Part shown: in pieces, positions 50,401 through 61,293 of the stretch
Layout of the letters: each line of letters starts with the position of its first letter
Position numbering within the stretch: the stretch's first letter is position 1
Program-made: the position numbers and the translations under genes
Assembly (NCBI RefSeq): GCF_022539665.2
Contig: NC_081334.1
Coordinates: 1,240,001 to 1,304,000 of the forward strand
From: Daphnia carinata
Lineage: Eukaryota; Arthropoda; Branchiopoda; Diplostraca; Daphniidae
Reading direction: 5' to 3'
Length of the DNA stretch: 64,000 nt
The notes under the pieces: model-generated
The model's input: only the letters and a program-made list of their open reading frames with translations
The model's database searches: none
Told to the model about the DNA's origin: nothing

Positions 50401-50818
50401 GGGGGGGGGGAGGCTAAAATGAAATCTTACCCAGCGGGAGATCCATCATTGCAGACTGCATTCTTGTCTTTGAGTAGGATTTTCTGCGTAGGAGGAGGCT
50501 CGCGTGAATTGCATTTAGACAAAGCCTACGATTTAAACAGGAAGACATTAGTTTTAAGTTCGATTGTTTTTGGATAGGGACTTGCCCAGTCAAACCAGCG
50601 ATGTGGCAACATTAACGTACTTGTTTGAGATGTTGTCGAAGAATGTCGGGCGTCGTCGTGCTCCGTCGGCTGATGCCGGACGAACGACGCCGGACGAAAG
50701 GCGAGTTGACGCTGTGCTCAGTAGGTGTCATCACTTGATTGGGACGGGCATCGATGACGAGAACGAAGACGGCCGCTGCGGCCAAGACCGTCGCTGTCCA
50801 CCTCGACGCCGTTCTCAT
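47466..50818 (-). CDS. Notum: Notum, palmitoleoyl-protein carboxylesterase (Wnt deacylase), 12 exons
   Basis: Secreted extracellular enzyme that removes the palmitoleate from Wnt ligands and so blocks Wnt signalling; often a Wnt-induced feedback inhibitor. Minus-strand exons: 50818-50621, 50525-50431, 50323-50271, 50163-50068, 49953-49893, 49620-49459, 49341-49055, 48977-48839, 48758-48465, 48367-47940, 47865-47689, 47611-47466; all in phase, 711 residues. The start is the ATG at 50818, giving a signal peptide of about 24 residues (MRTASRW... to VLVIDA). Family signatures: RWIVFLEGGWYCYD, RGFMTS, ENPYWWNANHV and SDSWSG. The alpha/beta-hydrolase triad is visible: Ser222 in TGSSAGGTG (codon split by an intron), Asp328 in QWLFDEAQ, His374 in PSCISHT. 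The C-terminal cysteine motif HRLVDRCTWPQCNRVCP and the final EEMDFIQLLKSFGLDM segment match the family end. Unusual: a His-rich run near 416-423 and a basic, Lys/Arg/Asn/Gln-rich insert (about residues 475-605, exon 10) absent from vertebrate Notum. Introns are 74-272 bp. Confidence 0.95.
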
Positions 50819-51217
50819 CTTGCTGACTGTGCTGACCGAGAGACGGCCAACGTTTGGGCGTCCGCTGGACACCGAAACTGTTTAACAGCACAAAGGAAAA
50901 ACGAGGGGCTCTCTTTTATTTTTGAAAACGAATGTAAATACGACATTTTTTTCTGTTGTTATTTGACGTGCATAGAAAATGTTCCCGTTTTCGAACAGGA
51001 TATGGCCGAATATTCTCTATTCAGATTTAATGATGACAGGTTGGCGTTGGCCGCCTTGCCGTGACCATTTGAGTAAATGGCACTGCGGCCCGTCATCGAT
51101 AATGAATCTCAAGAATTCCAGTATCGTAGATTACGTCATTCAATTTGGGACCGTTCCGTCAGGTATGCGCTTAACATCCTGGTGTAGAACTAGAGAAAGG
51201 CTTATAACTTCTTAAAA

Positions 51218-51239
51218 TATATATATATATATATATACT
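51218..51239. repeat. (AT)n microsatellite
   Basis: Ten TA dinucleotides followed by ctgtatat, upstream of Notum. Confidence 0.85.
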
Positions 51240-51439
51240 GTATATTAAATATTAAAAAAAAATAATAATAAAAAAATGACGATATGCGAGAATGCGTCAA
51301 CACATGACGTCGGAGCACCATGGGATTGAACGAGATTGAAATACTGCCGCATTAAAGAATGAAACATAAAAAAAAAAAAAAAAAAAATGGAAAATGGTAA
51401 TTCATTCGAAAAGCGAAACGCCTGTTCTATAGAAGAGGA

Positions 51440-51463
51440 ACACACACACACACACACACACAA
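51440..51463. repeat. (CA)n microsatellite
   Basis: About eleven to twelve CA dinucleotides. Confidence 0.9.
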
Positions 51464-52984
51464 ATAAGAAACTAGAACCGGTCCGTCATAGACGTCAACG
51501 GGGCGGCACGTGAAATAGAAAGAAAAAAAAAGAACGATGAAATCCGGTAGCTTAGTAGCCTACCGTATTCAGTGTCAAAGGCAAAAGCGTTGCCCAATGA
51601 TCAACACATACAAAATATCTTGTCCTTTTTTTTTTTTTTTTTCATCTTTCTCGAGTCATCAAGCAATGTACCGAAAAAAAAAAAAAAAAAATAAGGATCA
51701 AAGGCAATAAAGCGCAAGCGACGTGGTAAATGGTGGCACTGGCCACCATTAGGACGGGCAGGAGGTTTGAAGGAACATGCGTTCGAATATCACACAGCTG
51801 AAAGGCATCAACGAATAACAGAAGATGAAAGCGGCGCCATTCAAAACAAAACAAACAAAAAAAAAAAGAAAAAAGCTTGTCTGTTCTCTCGGCTTCTTCT
51901 ATCTCTCCCCCCTCCTCCTTTCTTCTTTAACTACCTTTAAAAAAAAAAAAAAAAAAAAAAACAAAAAGAAATGAAATTCTTGATTCTATACGTGCACACA
52001 CTGTGTAAGAACATGTACGCAACGCTTATTTTGTTCTCGTATACGAAGTCAGATGCATCGCGTCGCATCAAACGTCCGTCCGTGTGCGCACGGCGTGATT
52101 CACGACAGGACACGCGGAACACATCTCACTAGTCACATTCGTACCACACTCGTTTAAGGTTCAACAGTACATGAATGCCGATTATCTTGATATATTCTTC
52201 TTTTTTTCTCTTTTTTTTTTTTTTTTTGCAAGTGAGGAGAAAGAATACAACAAGAAATGCAAGTTGAATTCGTTAGCGTTTGGACTGTTGCGTTCGTTCA
52301 AAGAAACAGGAATTGGGGTTCAGGAGGAGAGGAGGGTGGACGTTTAGTAAGTAGGTGGGGGCGCACTGGTTTTTAAAAAATGAAGAAGCAGTCAAGACCG
52401 GTAGCTGCAAATCTATATGTGTTGTAGATGGTCATATATAACAGGGGCTCTCTAATCTCCATTCAACTTCTTCTTTTTTTTTTCTTTCTGGGGCTTTGTA
52501 ATTAAAGTTAATTGATGTTCGGGACATGAAGGGGGGGGGGGGACTGAAAAAAAAAAAAAAAAAGCAAGAAAGAGAGGAGGGGGGGGGTTTACATAGAAGT
52601 CCGTTAGTGGAGAAAGCTGGAAAATGGACGAACTGGATGGAACTGTGTGTGCCCTCTATTTCCACTGTCTATGCGATCGTATTTACTTTAGGTTTCCCCC
52701 TTGTTATAATCTTTTTTGTTGAAAAGAAAAAAAAAAAAGAAGAGCTAAATAAAAAGGCATTAATGGAGGTTATAACACACGGTTGACTTGACATAAAGGA
52801 CGTCTTCTTAACAGATTCTCTCTCGTAGACGTTAGTCTTCCTTCTTTTGTTTTCGTTAATGAAAGGCAGCAGCGCCATTAGTGATTGCGACGACCGGTGC
52901 AGGGCTACCGTATGTCGCCATCAACTTCTTTTGCTTTGCTTTTTTTAATGGCTTCTGGTGATCGTAAATCAAGAAGCTCCAATA

Positions 52985-53004
52985 AGAGAGAGAGAGAGAG
53001 AGAG
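52985..53004. repeat. (GA)n microsatellite
   Basis: About ten GA dinucleotides. Confidence 0.9.
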
Positions 53005-53235
53005 AAAGAGGGATATAGCCTTAGCTTATTACTGGGTTCTTTTTTTTTTTGTTTTTATTGTCTTGCCACTCAAAAACAGTTCCAAAGACCTATGGATGCG
53101 ACTCTCTTCGAAACGACCTTTTGCAGTTCGAAAATACAAAAAAAACAAACAAAAAAAAAACTGGATGGCATTCATTTTTGCGGTGGAGTGAGTGTCTAAT
53201 TATCATCCATCATCACATGTTTGTCAGCTGAAAAA

Positions 53236-53441
53236 TCTGAGAGAATTAGTTCCAAATTATTCAGAACATCGGAAAGGGGGGGGGGAGGTCTGAGAGAGTT
53301 AGTTCCAAATTATTCAGAACATCGGAAAGGGGGGGGGGGTCTGAGAGAGTTAGTTCCAAATTATTCAGAACATCGGAAAGGGGGGGGGGAGGTCTGAGAG
53401 AGTTAGTTCCAAATTATTCAGAACATCGGAAAGGGGGGAGG
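53236..53441. repeat. 51-53 bp tandem minisatellite, four copies
   Basis: The unit reads tctgagaga(g/a)ttagttcc, aaattattcagaacatcgg, aaa, then a variable G-run. Starts are at 53236, 53289, 53340 and 53393. The copies are nearly identical; differences are mostly in G-run length and the AGG before the next unit, typical of recent tandem duplication by slippage or unequal exchange. Confidence 0.93.
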
Positions 53442-53940
53442 GAGATGAAACCGGTGCAACGGCTCGAAAAACAAAACAAAAAAAAAAACAAAAGAACGTG
53501 TTCTCTAGTTTGTTTGTTCTTTTTTTTTTTTTTCTAGATTCTTTTTGTTTCATTTTCGTACAATAAAACAAAAAAAAAAAAACCCAACTCGCAATGTGAT
53601 TGGTCATTTATTTCTTTTTTTTATCGATTTGCATTGATTTAAACGCGTTTATTATGTTTGATGTTGTGTCTGCTTATCCTTTTGAAGTTGTTAGCGTGTG
53701 CGTGTGGCTCTTATCCCGACCTGTACAAATGTTTTCGAATGACGTGCAACTGGTTGGCTCACGTTTCTTTTCTATTTGTTTTTGTTCGGCGTGTATTCTC
53801 GTGACTCACAGTTCAGGCCCACGACGTTTTCCCCGAGAGAGCCAAGTGATTGATACGCCACGCCTCAAAGCCTTGGCTTTTTATAAACGTCCCGCCATTG
53901 CGAGAAAAAAAAAGTCAATCAATTTGAAATATTGAATGTA

Positions 53941-53965
53941 CACACACACACACACACACACACAC
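53941..53965. repeat. (CA)n microsatellite
   Basis: Twelve CA dinucleotides. Confidence 0.9.
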
Positions 53966-54440
53966 GCAACACTAACCCCGAATTGAGCAAATACATTAAA
54001 GTTCTTAAAAAAAAATAAATAATAATAATAATAAAAAAAAAAAGGATGTTTTTGAAATGACATGAAATTTGGGGGATCCGGGTTCGTGCGGTCAATAATT
54101 CCCGTCCTATGAGTTTTGTGTTTCGTGTCTGCCATTGTTTTTACTCGACGCGCGTTGTGTTTTTTGTTTTTATTTTGTTTTTTTTTTGTTTTTGTTTTTT
54201 GACGAGAATACGAAGAGACGAAAAGGAACGAAAAGAAGAAGAAGAAGAAGAAGAAATGTTGGATGTGGATAAGTGATGCGTGTGCCACCTTCCCTATATA
54301 TACGCGGTCGCCCGGGATAAAGTTGGAGCGGCGGCGGCGGCGGTCGTGGTGTGGCGGCAGCGGCGGTCGAGGCCTTTCAGCTTTGCCGCTTCATTTGCAT
54401 ATCACTTGGCAATTGCAACTCTGTTGCCTCTTTTTTTTTT

Positions 54441-54443
54441 TTT

Positions 54444-54479
<36 letters not shown>

Positions 54480-54484
54480 TATTT
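54441..54484. repeat. (TTTC)n microsatellite
   Basis: About ten TTTC tetranucleotides following a poly-T run and followed by TTATTTCTCTC. Confidence 0.9.
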
Positions 54485-54975
54485 CTCTCTTTTCTTGTAC
54501 GGGCTCGCTTGTACGAAGTGGAAGGGCAAAGCCGCGGCCGGAGAGTCTGGTCGGGCACATTCAAAAAAATAAAATAAAATAAAATAAATAAATAAAACTA
54601 AAGAAACGAAACCCCGAAGGAAGAACGCAGAGAGAGGAAACAAAAAGAAAGAAAAAAAAACACGGCGGTTATAAGAGGATAAAAAAAGAAAAACGAAGAG
54701 AAGAAAAAGAAAAAAGAAAAAAAAAAAAGAAAGGGCCGAGCCATTCATCATCGAATTAAGGATGATTCATTCAACAACCTCGAAAGTTATCGTCGTAAAA
54801 GAAACTCTCAGAACAAAAAAAAAAAAGAAAGTAAACAGATAGAAATGAAAAAAATCTTAAAAAAAAAAAAAAAAAAAAATACAAATCCCAAACGCCAGTC
54901 AGCCGAGTCCAAAAAAAAAAAAAAAAATCCCAAGTTCCGCTTCGGAATGAATTGAATTAAAAAAAAAAAACTAAA

Positions 54976-55003
54976 AGAAGAAGAAGAAGAAGAAGAAGAA
55001 GAA
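54976..55003. repeat. (GAA)n microsatellite
   Basis: About nine AAG/GAA trinucleotides between poly-A tracts. Confidence 0.9.
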
Positions 55004-56903
55004 AAGAAAAACGATTGTGTGTGTGTGTTGCCTTATTCACTTGACTTGGACGAGCCGATGATGTATCTCTTCTCTTTTGCTTCGTCTCCTTATGTTCTTA
55101 TGTCGGCTTTGGCATTCGGGCTTTTATTTTTTTGGCCGATGTAATAACGTAAGAAGAAAAAAAAAAAAAGAAACGGGAAAAAAAGATAAATAGATTTATA
55201 TAGTTGTGAACGGCAGATGTGGCTTGTCTTAAGTTCTCGCTTACTCCCCCCCCCTCTCTTTTTGGCTTCTGGCTTTCGCTGACTCAACTTAGTTACATGA
55301 CGATATTTTTCCCTTTTCATTTTTCTTTTTCTTCCTGTCTTTTCTCTTCCACCATTTTTTTTTTTTCTTCTTCTTTCTAACCTCTCCTTCTTTTTTTTTT
55401 TTTTTTTTTTTTTTTTCGTTGGGTGCCTCCGACACGCAACGGACAAATTGCTGTGTCGGTGAATCGCTTTGATCGCCGACCTGGAACGGAACCTTTTCAT
55501 CATCAGCGCCTCTTCTGTTTCATAAGCCCCCTCCATTTCTTTCTTTTTTTTTTTTTCTCTCTCTCTCTCTCTTTTATCTTCCCATCGTACTCCTCTTTCC
55601 CTCCATTTCATCGTTGCTTTTCTTCACTCTCCCCCCCCCCCCTTCTTTTTTTTTTTTTTTTAAATCGCTCACGACCGTCCAGTTTCCCATTTTTCCAGCC
55701 CGAAAAATGAACGAATATATCAACCCATCGAGTTGGGACAAGTTCTAATTTAAAAAAAAAAAAGAAAAGAAAAGGCATTTTTCGAGAGTTGAAACGATTC
55801 AATTTTCGAAGACGCACGTTGAAATTGCATTGAAAACAAAACAAAACAAAAACATTGGGGCAGCGTTAAAGGCCAGTTTATCAATTTGATGACGAGGGAA
55901 GGAAGAAGAAGACGATGGTCCAGAAAGAGCCCCGACAAGGTCGTGGGGCCTGGTCGGCGGTTTGTGTTTCGGTGCGAAGTCGAGAAAAAAAAAAAAAAAA
56001 AATAAAAAAAAATATCAATCAACTCGTAGCCGCAGACTTGACGCTGTTTGCTTGTTTGTCTTGCGACCCCGACCGCTGCCCCCATGCCGCCCTCTTTTTT
56101 TTTTTTTTTTTTCAAACATCTACCGACCGTTTGTTCCGAGATCTCAGATATGATTTTTTTGTGTGTGTTGTCTCTCTCTCTCTCTCTCCTGAGTCTCGTG
56201 CTTTGCTCCCTCTACATTTCCTGCGGCGCAATCCAAACGTTAGAGAGATGCACACACGTTGGGTATTTTTTTTTTTTAACAAGAAGAGAAAGGACACCAA
56301 ACATGGGCGAGGGGCATTCGTCTTGTAGCCAAGAAGCGAGTCTATCAAGTGATTTCTTGGCGGCGTAGTTGGCAGGCGCGTGCGCTCCAGCGTGCCGAAC
56401 TCTTATTTTCCCCTGTCTGCACGGCACCTTCAATTACAGAACGCAAAGGAGAACGGATAGACACGCGCACGAAGCAAAAAAAAAAAAAAAAAAAAAAAAT
56501 GTATGCAAAACACGCCCGCGAGCTACTTTGGCGGACGAGTCATCGAGCCTCTCTATAAAAAAAAAACAAAAAAAAACAACAACAAACTTTGAAGGCTGGC
56601 ATTTTTTTTTCTTCTTCTTCTAAACCTCCCGTCTAAAAGGAAATGTTTTCTTTCGTCTTCTTCTTTTTTTTTTTTTTTTTATTATTATGATGAAAAGAAA
56701 TAAGAAAAAAAAAAAAAAAATCCCACGTCGGACGTCTCGCCTTGTTGAATTTTTTTTTTTTTTCTTTAGAAAATTTGAAATTCGAGTTAAAAAAAAAAAA
56801 AAAAAAAAAAGAAGAGGAGGAGGTGAAGAAGGAAGGCCTCTAACATAAGAGAGTCTCTCTCTCTCTCTCTCTCTTGTTTCCTTCTTTTTCTTTTTTGTAT
56901 GTA

Positions 56904-56940
56904 CGTGTGTGTGAGTGTGTGTGTGTGTGTGTGTGCGTGT
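56904..56940. repeat. (GT)n microsatellite
   Basis: Interrupted GT repeat (one GA and one GC interruption). Confidence 0.85.
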
Positions 56941-57510
56941 CTATTTCTTCTTTGATAATAATAGAGCGGCGTCTGGGCCTTTGATGGTGTGTTGTGTGGC
57001 TGGTTGCGCGACGACTATCGCTAACGTTAGCAGCAGCGTAGAGTATAGACCCCGCAGTTGTTGAAGCGAGGCGAAAAAAAAATATGAAATAGAGCCCGGC
57101 AAAAGGCTGCCCTATCAAAAGCAAAGACGGCCAATGTGTCATCCGTCTCTCACTTTCCCGTCCGTCCGCAAACGGCCGATTTCAAAGGAAAATTGCGAGT
57201 TGTACGTTGATTTTCATTTCGTTGTTTTTTTTAAAAAAAAAAAAAAGATCTTCTTCTTCTTGTTCGTATCGTTGTACGTGTGTGTGTAACTCTTCTAAAG
57301 CTCTTGCCGTTCGTTTTACCTGTCGTTGGTGGGGCAACTGTCGGAGAGATAAAGCATCCACCTCCGTAACATATTGCTTTCGCCTTATTTTCATCACTAT
57401 TGTCTTCTTCTTTGTCTTTCTTGGCTTTTTTTTTTTTTCTCTTTCTTTGCCTTCCATCCAATGCTTTTAGTGAATAATGCCGACACGACACCGACACGAC
57501 CTCTTTCGCT

Positions 57511-57570
57511 ATACATCCATGTTGTATATATATATACTATATATATATATATATAGACACATGGATGTAT
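57511..57570. repeat. 60-bp palindrome with (TA)n core
   Basis: Perfect 11-bp outer arms (atacatccatg and catggatgtat) flank an almost pure TA core, so the whole 60 bp can fold into one hairpin or cruciform. Confidence 0.85.
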
Positions 57571-60500
57571 TTATACCGTATGTTTTGGTTACATTATGAT
57601 CCCCGTTCGTTCGTTCCTCCCTTGTTTTTTTTTTTCCTTTTCCACATGGGGCTCAAACAAGAGACACCGTCTAAGACACACACACACACACAAAAAAAAA
57701 GGCCTACACTCATTTTTACGACATCCCCCCCCCCCCCCCACCGTGTGTGTGTGCCGATGACAACAACACACAAAAAAAAATGCACAACCCTTTTCGACGA
57801 TTTATTTGACTCGCCTTTTTTTTTTTTTTTTTGCTCTTGTGATGTAATAAAAAAAAATATGTCGTCGGAAAAAAAAAAAAAAAGGATTTTGTAAGAGGAC
57901 CTATGGAAATCGTATGCCGACATTGTCAAACCGTGGGGCCCCCGCACAAAATCAAAAAAGCAGAGCGAAAAAAAAAAAAAAATGATGGAAAAGTATAAGG
58001 CACCCATAAAGATGCGCACCAATGTCTTACGCGTCCCACATATCGGTGAATATCAAAGAGAAAAAAAAATGAGATAGAATAAGCCAGAGGAATACAGTGT
58101 TACGTGCACGAACGCCCGATGTCATAATGGCCTTTTTTTTTCAGTCTCTTTCCTTAATGGCAATGAATGAGAAACACAAAAAAAACAAGCGTCTCTCTCT
58201 CTCTCTCTTTTTTTTATTTGTTTTTCTTCCGCTTGGGAAACGACCAGGAAGTAGGGTGGGAATAAATGAGCGAGTAACTGACTCATAACGACGCCGACCG
58301 ACGACGTAACCCACCCCTATGCCGCTTTTATTTTATTTTATTTGATTTTTTTGGCTGAGAAAAGCCGCCAACCACCAAGAGGAAGAAAAAAAAAAGCAAA
58401 AAAACCTCAAGCCCAACTATTACCGCCGCTACAAACACACACACACAAACACACACACAACGACCGCAGAAGACAATCCATTACCCGGTCGTAAATCAAC
58501 GCCGCCGCCGCCGCCGACACCCGCCCGACGATGCCGATTCGTCGTTTGGAGCCGCCCTCAACACTTGCCGACAAAAGAGCTCGAGACTTGAAAAAAAAAA
58601 AAAAAGCGAGGACGTACAAGAAGAAGAAGAACAGGAGAAGTGAAATAAAAGGCAGTGGAACACACACACACACACAAGTAAGGGGAAAGAGAGAGAGAGA
58701 AGGAAAGAATTGCTGCGGTTGCTTCGTTCATTGACACGTCCCGGACGCCGCTGTTGAACGCAATTTGCTTTCAATTTGGACGGCGTCGAGTCGCGACGCT
58801 CCCTTTTTTTTTTTTTTTTTTTGTTCCCTATACACGTCGGCGAATCTTTAAAAATAAAAGGGCGGCTGATGTGCGTTCACATCGTCGGCTCCAACTCATT
58901 TTCCAATGTATAACCAATACGAAAACGAGCCCATCGGAATCAATTGGCCATAAAAAAAAAAGAGTGAAACAATAGAGTTGACCAGCCCATCCAATGAATT
59001 GCAAGCCGTGAAAGACGAACAGAAAAAAAAAAAAAAATGGGATAGAAGCGGCGGGTGTATGAAAGTCACACAACCCAATACCGGCGTTAGTGTGATGGCA
59101 AGGAGCGATATGGAAACCTCTTTTCTTCTGTTTTTTGTGTGTGTGTGTGTTGAATTTTTTTTTTTTTTTTTTATGTATTCCTCCTCTTCTGTTTTTTTTT
59201 TTCTCTCCCCCCCCCTTTTTTTTTGTTCTCTCTGTACGTTGAGCCATATTCCCCCCTGTCCAATTGCTTTCCGTCATCCGCTTCTGCTGTAGCTCATTTA
59301 CCTGCTGCGCGGCTGAGAGTGTTAGAGAGTCGGATAAGGAGAACAGAGAGAAATGGAAGAGAAAAAAAGAAGAAGAAAGAAAGGCCCATGGAGCACCTGG
59401 CAAATTGCGTCGTTAAACCGAGGAGTTAATCACCGCGGCGCACACACTCTCACACAATGGAGAGGGCTTATACACAACAGCACACACACATACACGCGAA
59501 GAGTGAAAAGCACTGGTGCTGCCTCCAACGTTCATTCCCAATAGGAATGAACGCCGCCAAAGTAACATCCGATTTTATTTTATTTTTTTTTCAATTCCCT
59601 TCAATAGCAGAGTTCCCTTCCATTGGGCAAAAGTTGGAAGGCTAATACCCGAAAAATAGCGAGAAAAAAGAAGCCAAAGACGAAAGAGGGTAGGACCTTG
59701 AGTATTTGCCCCAAACGAGTCCCGCCGCTGCGGCCGCGCAAAACTTGGACTACCTTTAGACATGCGTCAAGTGCGTGTGTGCATTCGCTATTGCGTGTAA
59801 TTTGTGTCTACGTTGTTTAAAAAAAAAAAGAAAAGAAAATAGGACTACACATTTCAAATCAATGAAGTACTCGGCAATCCGAAGCTAAGAACGGTGGGAC
59901 TTTTTCCCCCGAGTCACGATCAATACGTCCGTTGGGCCGACGTTCTTTTGATTTGCAATCGATAAATAATGGCTACGCGTAGTCAAAAAAAAAAAGAAAA
60001 AAAAAAGAACGATCATATCGATCTACTCAACGGTTGGACTTGGAGCAATAACAAACACGGGGATCAACCGCGATTGCTCACGTCTGCTTTCAACATTTTT
60101 CAAAGATAAACAGTTTATATTCGAGTGGAACGCGGCTATGTGTGTAACGTTTGTTAAAAGAACATTACGAGTTGTATAGTTAGTAGTAGGTATTGACACA
60201 CTGGGCTTTCTTACCTTGTCGGTTGTGTTTTGTTTTGTTTTTGTTTTTCCTGAAGAATGTCGATTGGAATGAAGGCGTGATACGGGCGCGTGAGTGAACA
60301 ACACAAACCGAGTTGATTTTGTTTGGTTTTTTTTTTCCAAATAAATAGAAAAAAAAAGGAGGAAGGGGGGGGGGGAATGCGTGGAGGACGATTTTATGTT
60401 TTCCAGGAATTCAATCGGATGTTGTTAGATGGAAATCTTCAAGAACACATTTTCCGTGACGGCTTGTTGTTGTTGTTGTTGTCGGATGGCCAACGAACTA

Positions 60501-61265
60501 TGGAGGGTGGAGGATTCACAATGTTGCAAACATAACGATGTTACAAAACCCTCTTGTAAATCGTGTACGGCCGATGAACATAAAAAATGTGTCTAAATAT
60601 TCAAATGAGCGGGCGCCAAGATCGGACGTGGAACTTTTTTTTTTTTTTTTTCAGAGCAGGAGCCGAATTGAAAAACTGATCGGTCGGATTAAGAAACAGA
60701 AAAGTAGCAGCAAACTTGTTGTTGTACTGGAAATAAGTTGAAGAGAAAAAAAATACGACGCGTGTGCACAGGAGCGCTGCTCAGCGCAGACTGACCGCGC
60801 TCGGTTCGGTTGACATTCAGTTAACTTCCCTCTCTCTCTCTCAACTCTCTTTGGCCTCCCGTTGGCCTCTCTTGAGCTCTTTTTTTTTCTTTTTCTTTTT
60901 TTTTTTTTGCCGGCTCTACCCAAGAGAGGGCTGCATCTTAGCCGCAACAGCCCTGCGCGGCGATGTAGAGAGCGAGCGAAAGAACATGGAAAAGAAAAAA
61001 AAAAAATTCTAATAAAAAAAGAAAAAAAAAAAATAGGGGAAAAAAAAGAAGAAAAGGAATGAAAAAGAAGAAGAAGTAAAAAAAAAAAAAAAAAAAACTC
61101 CACCCACCTTGGACTAGAAGCAGCAACAACAACCAGCGCGGCGGTACAGCAGGTACTCCATCTCCCCTCTCTTCATTTTTTTTTTTTTTTTTTTGAAATA
61201 TATTTTATTTCATTTTCAAATTTCCTGGTCAGTGATGGGGGTAGCCTTTATTTCTCTCTCTTTCT

Positions 61266-61293
61266 CTGTGTGTGTGTGTGTGTGTGTGTGTGT
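61266..61293. repeat. (GT)n microsatellite
   Basis: About thirteen GT dinucleotides after a CT-rich stretch. Confidence 0.9.

Noticed and set aside
53881-54751. Long Phe/Ser/Lys-rich open frames
   Set aside because: They are translations of poly-T, CTTT and poly-A runs and not real proteins.
55090-55611. 173-codon Lys/Arg/Glu-rich open frame (minus)
   Set aside because: Generated by poly-pyrimidine tracts read on the other strand; no unique sequence or domain.
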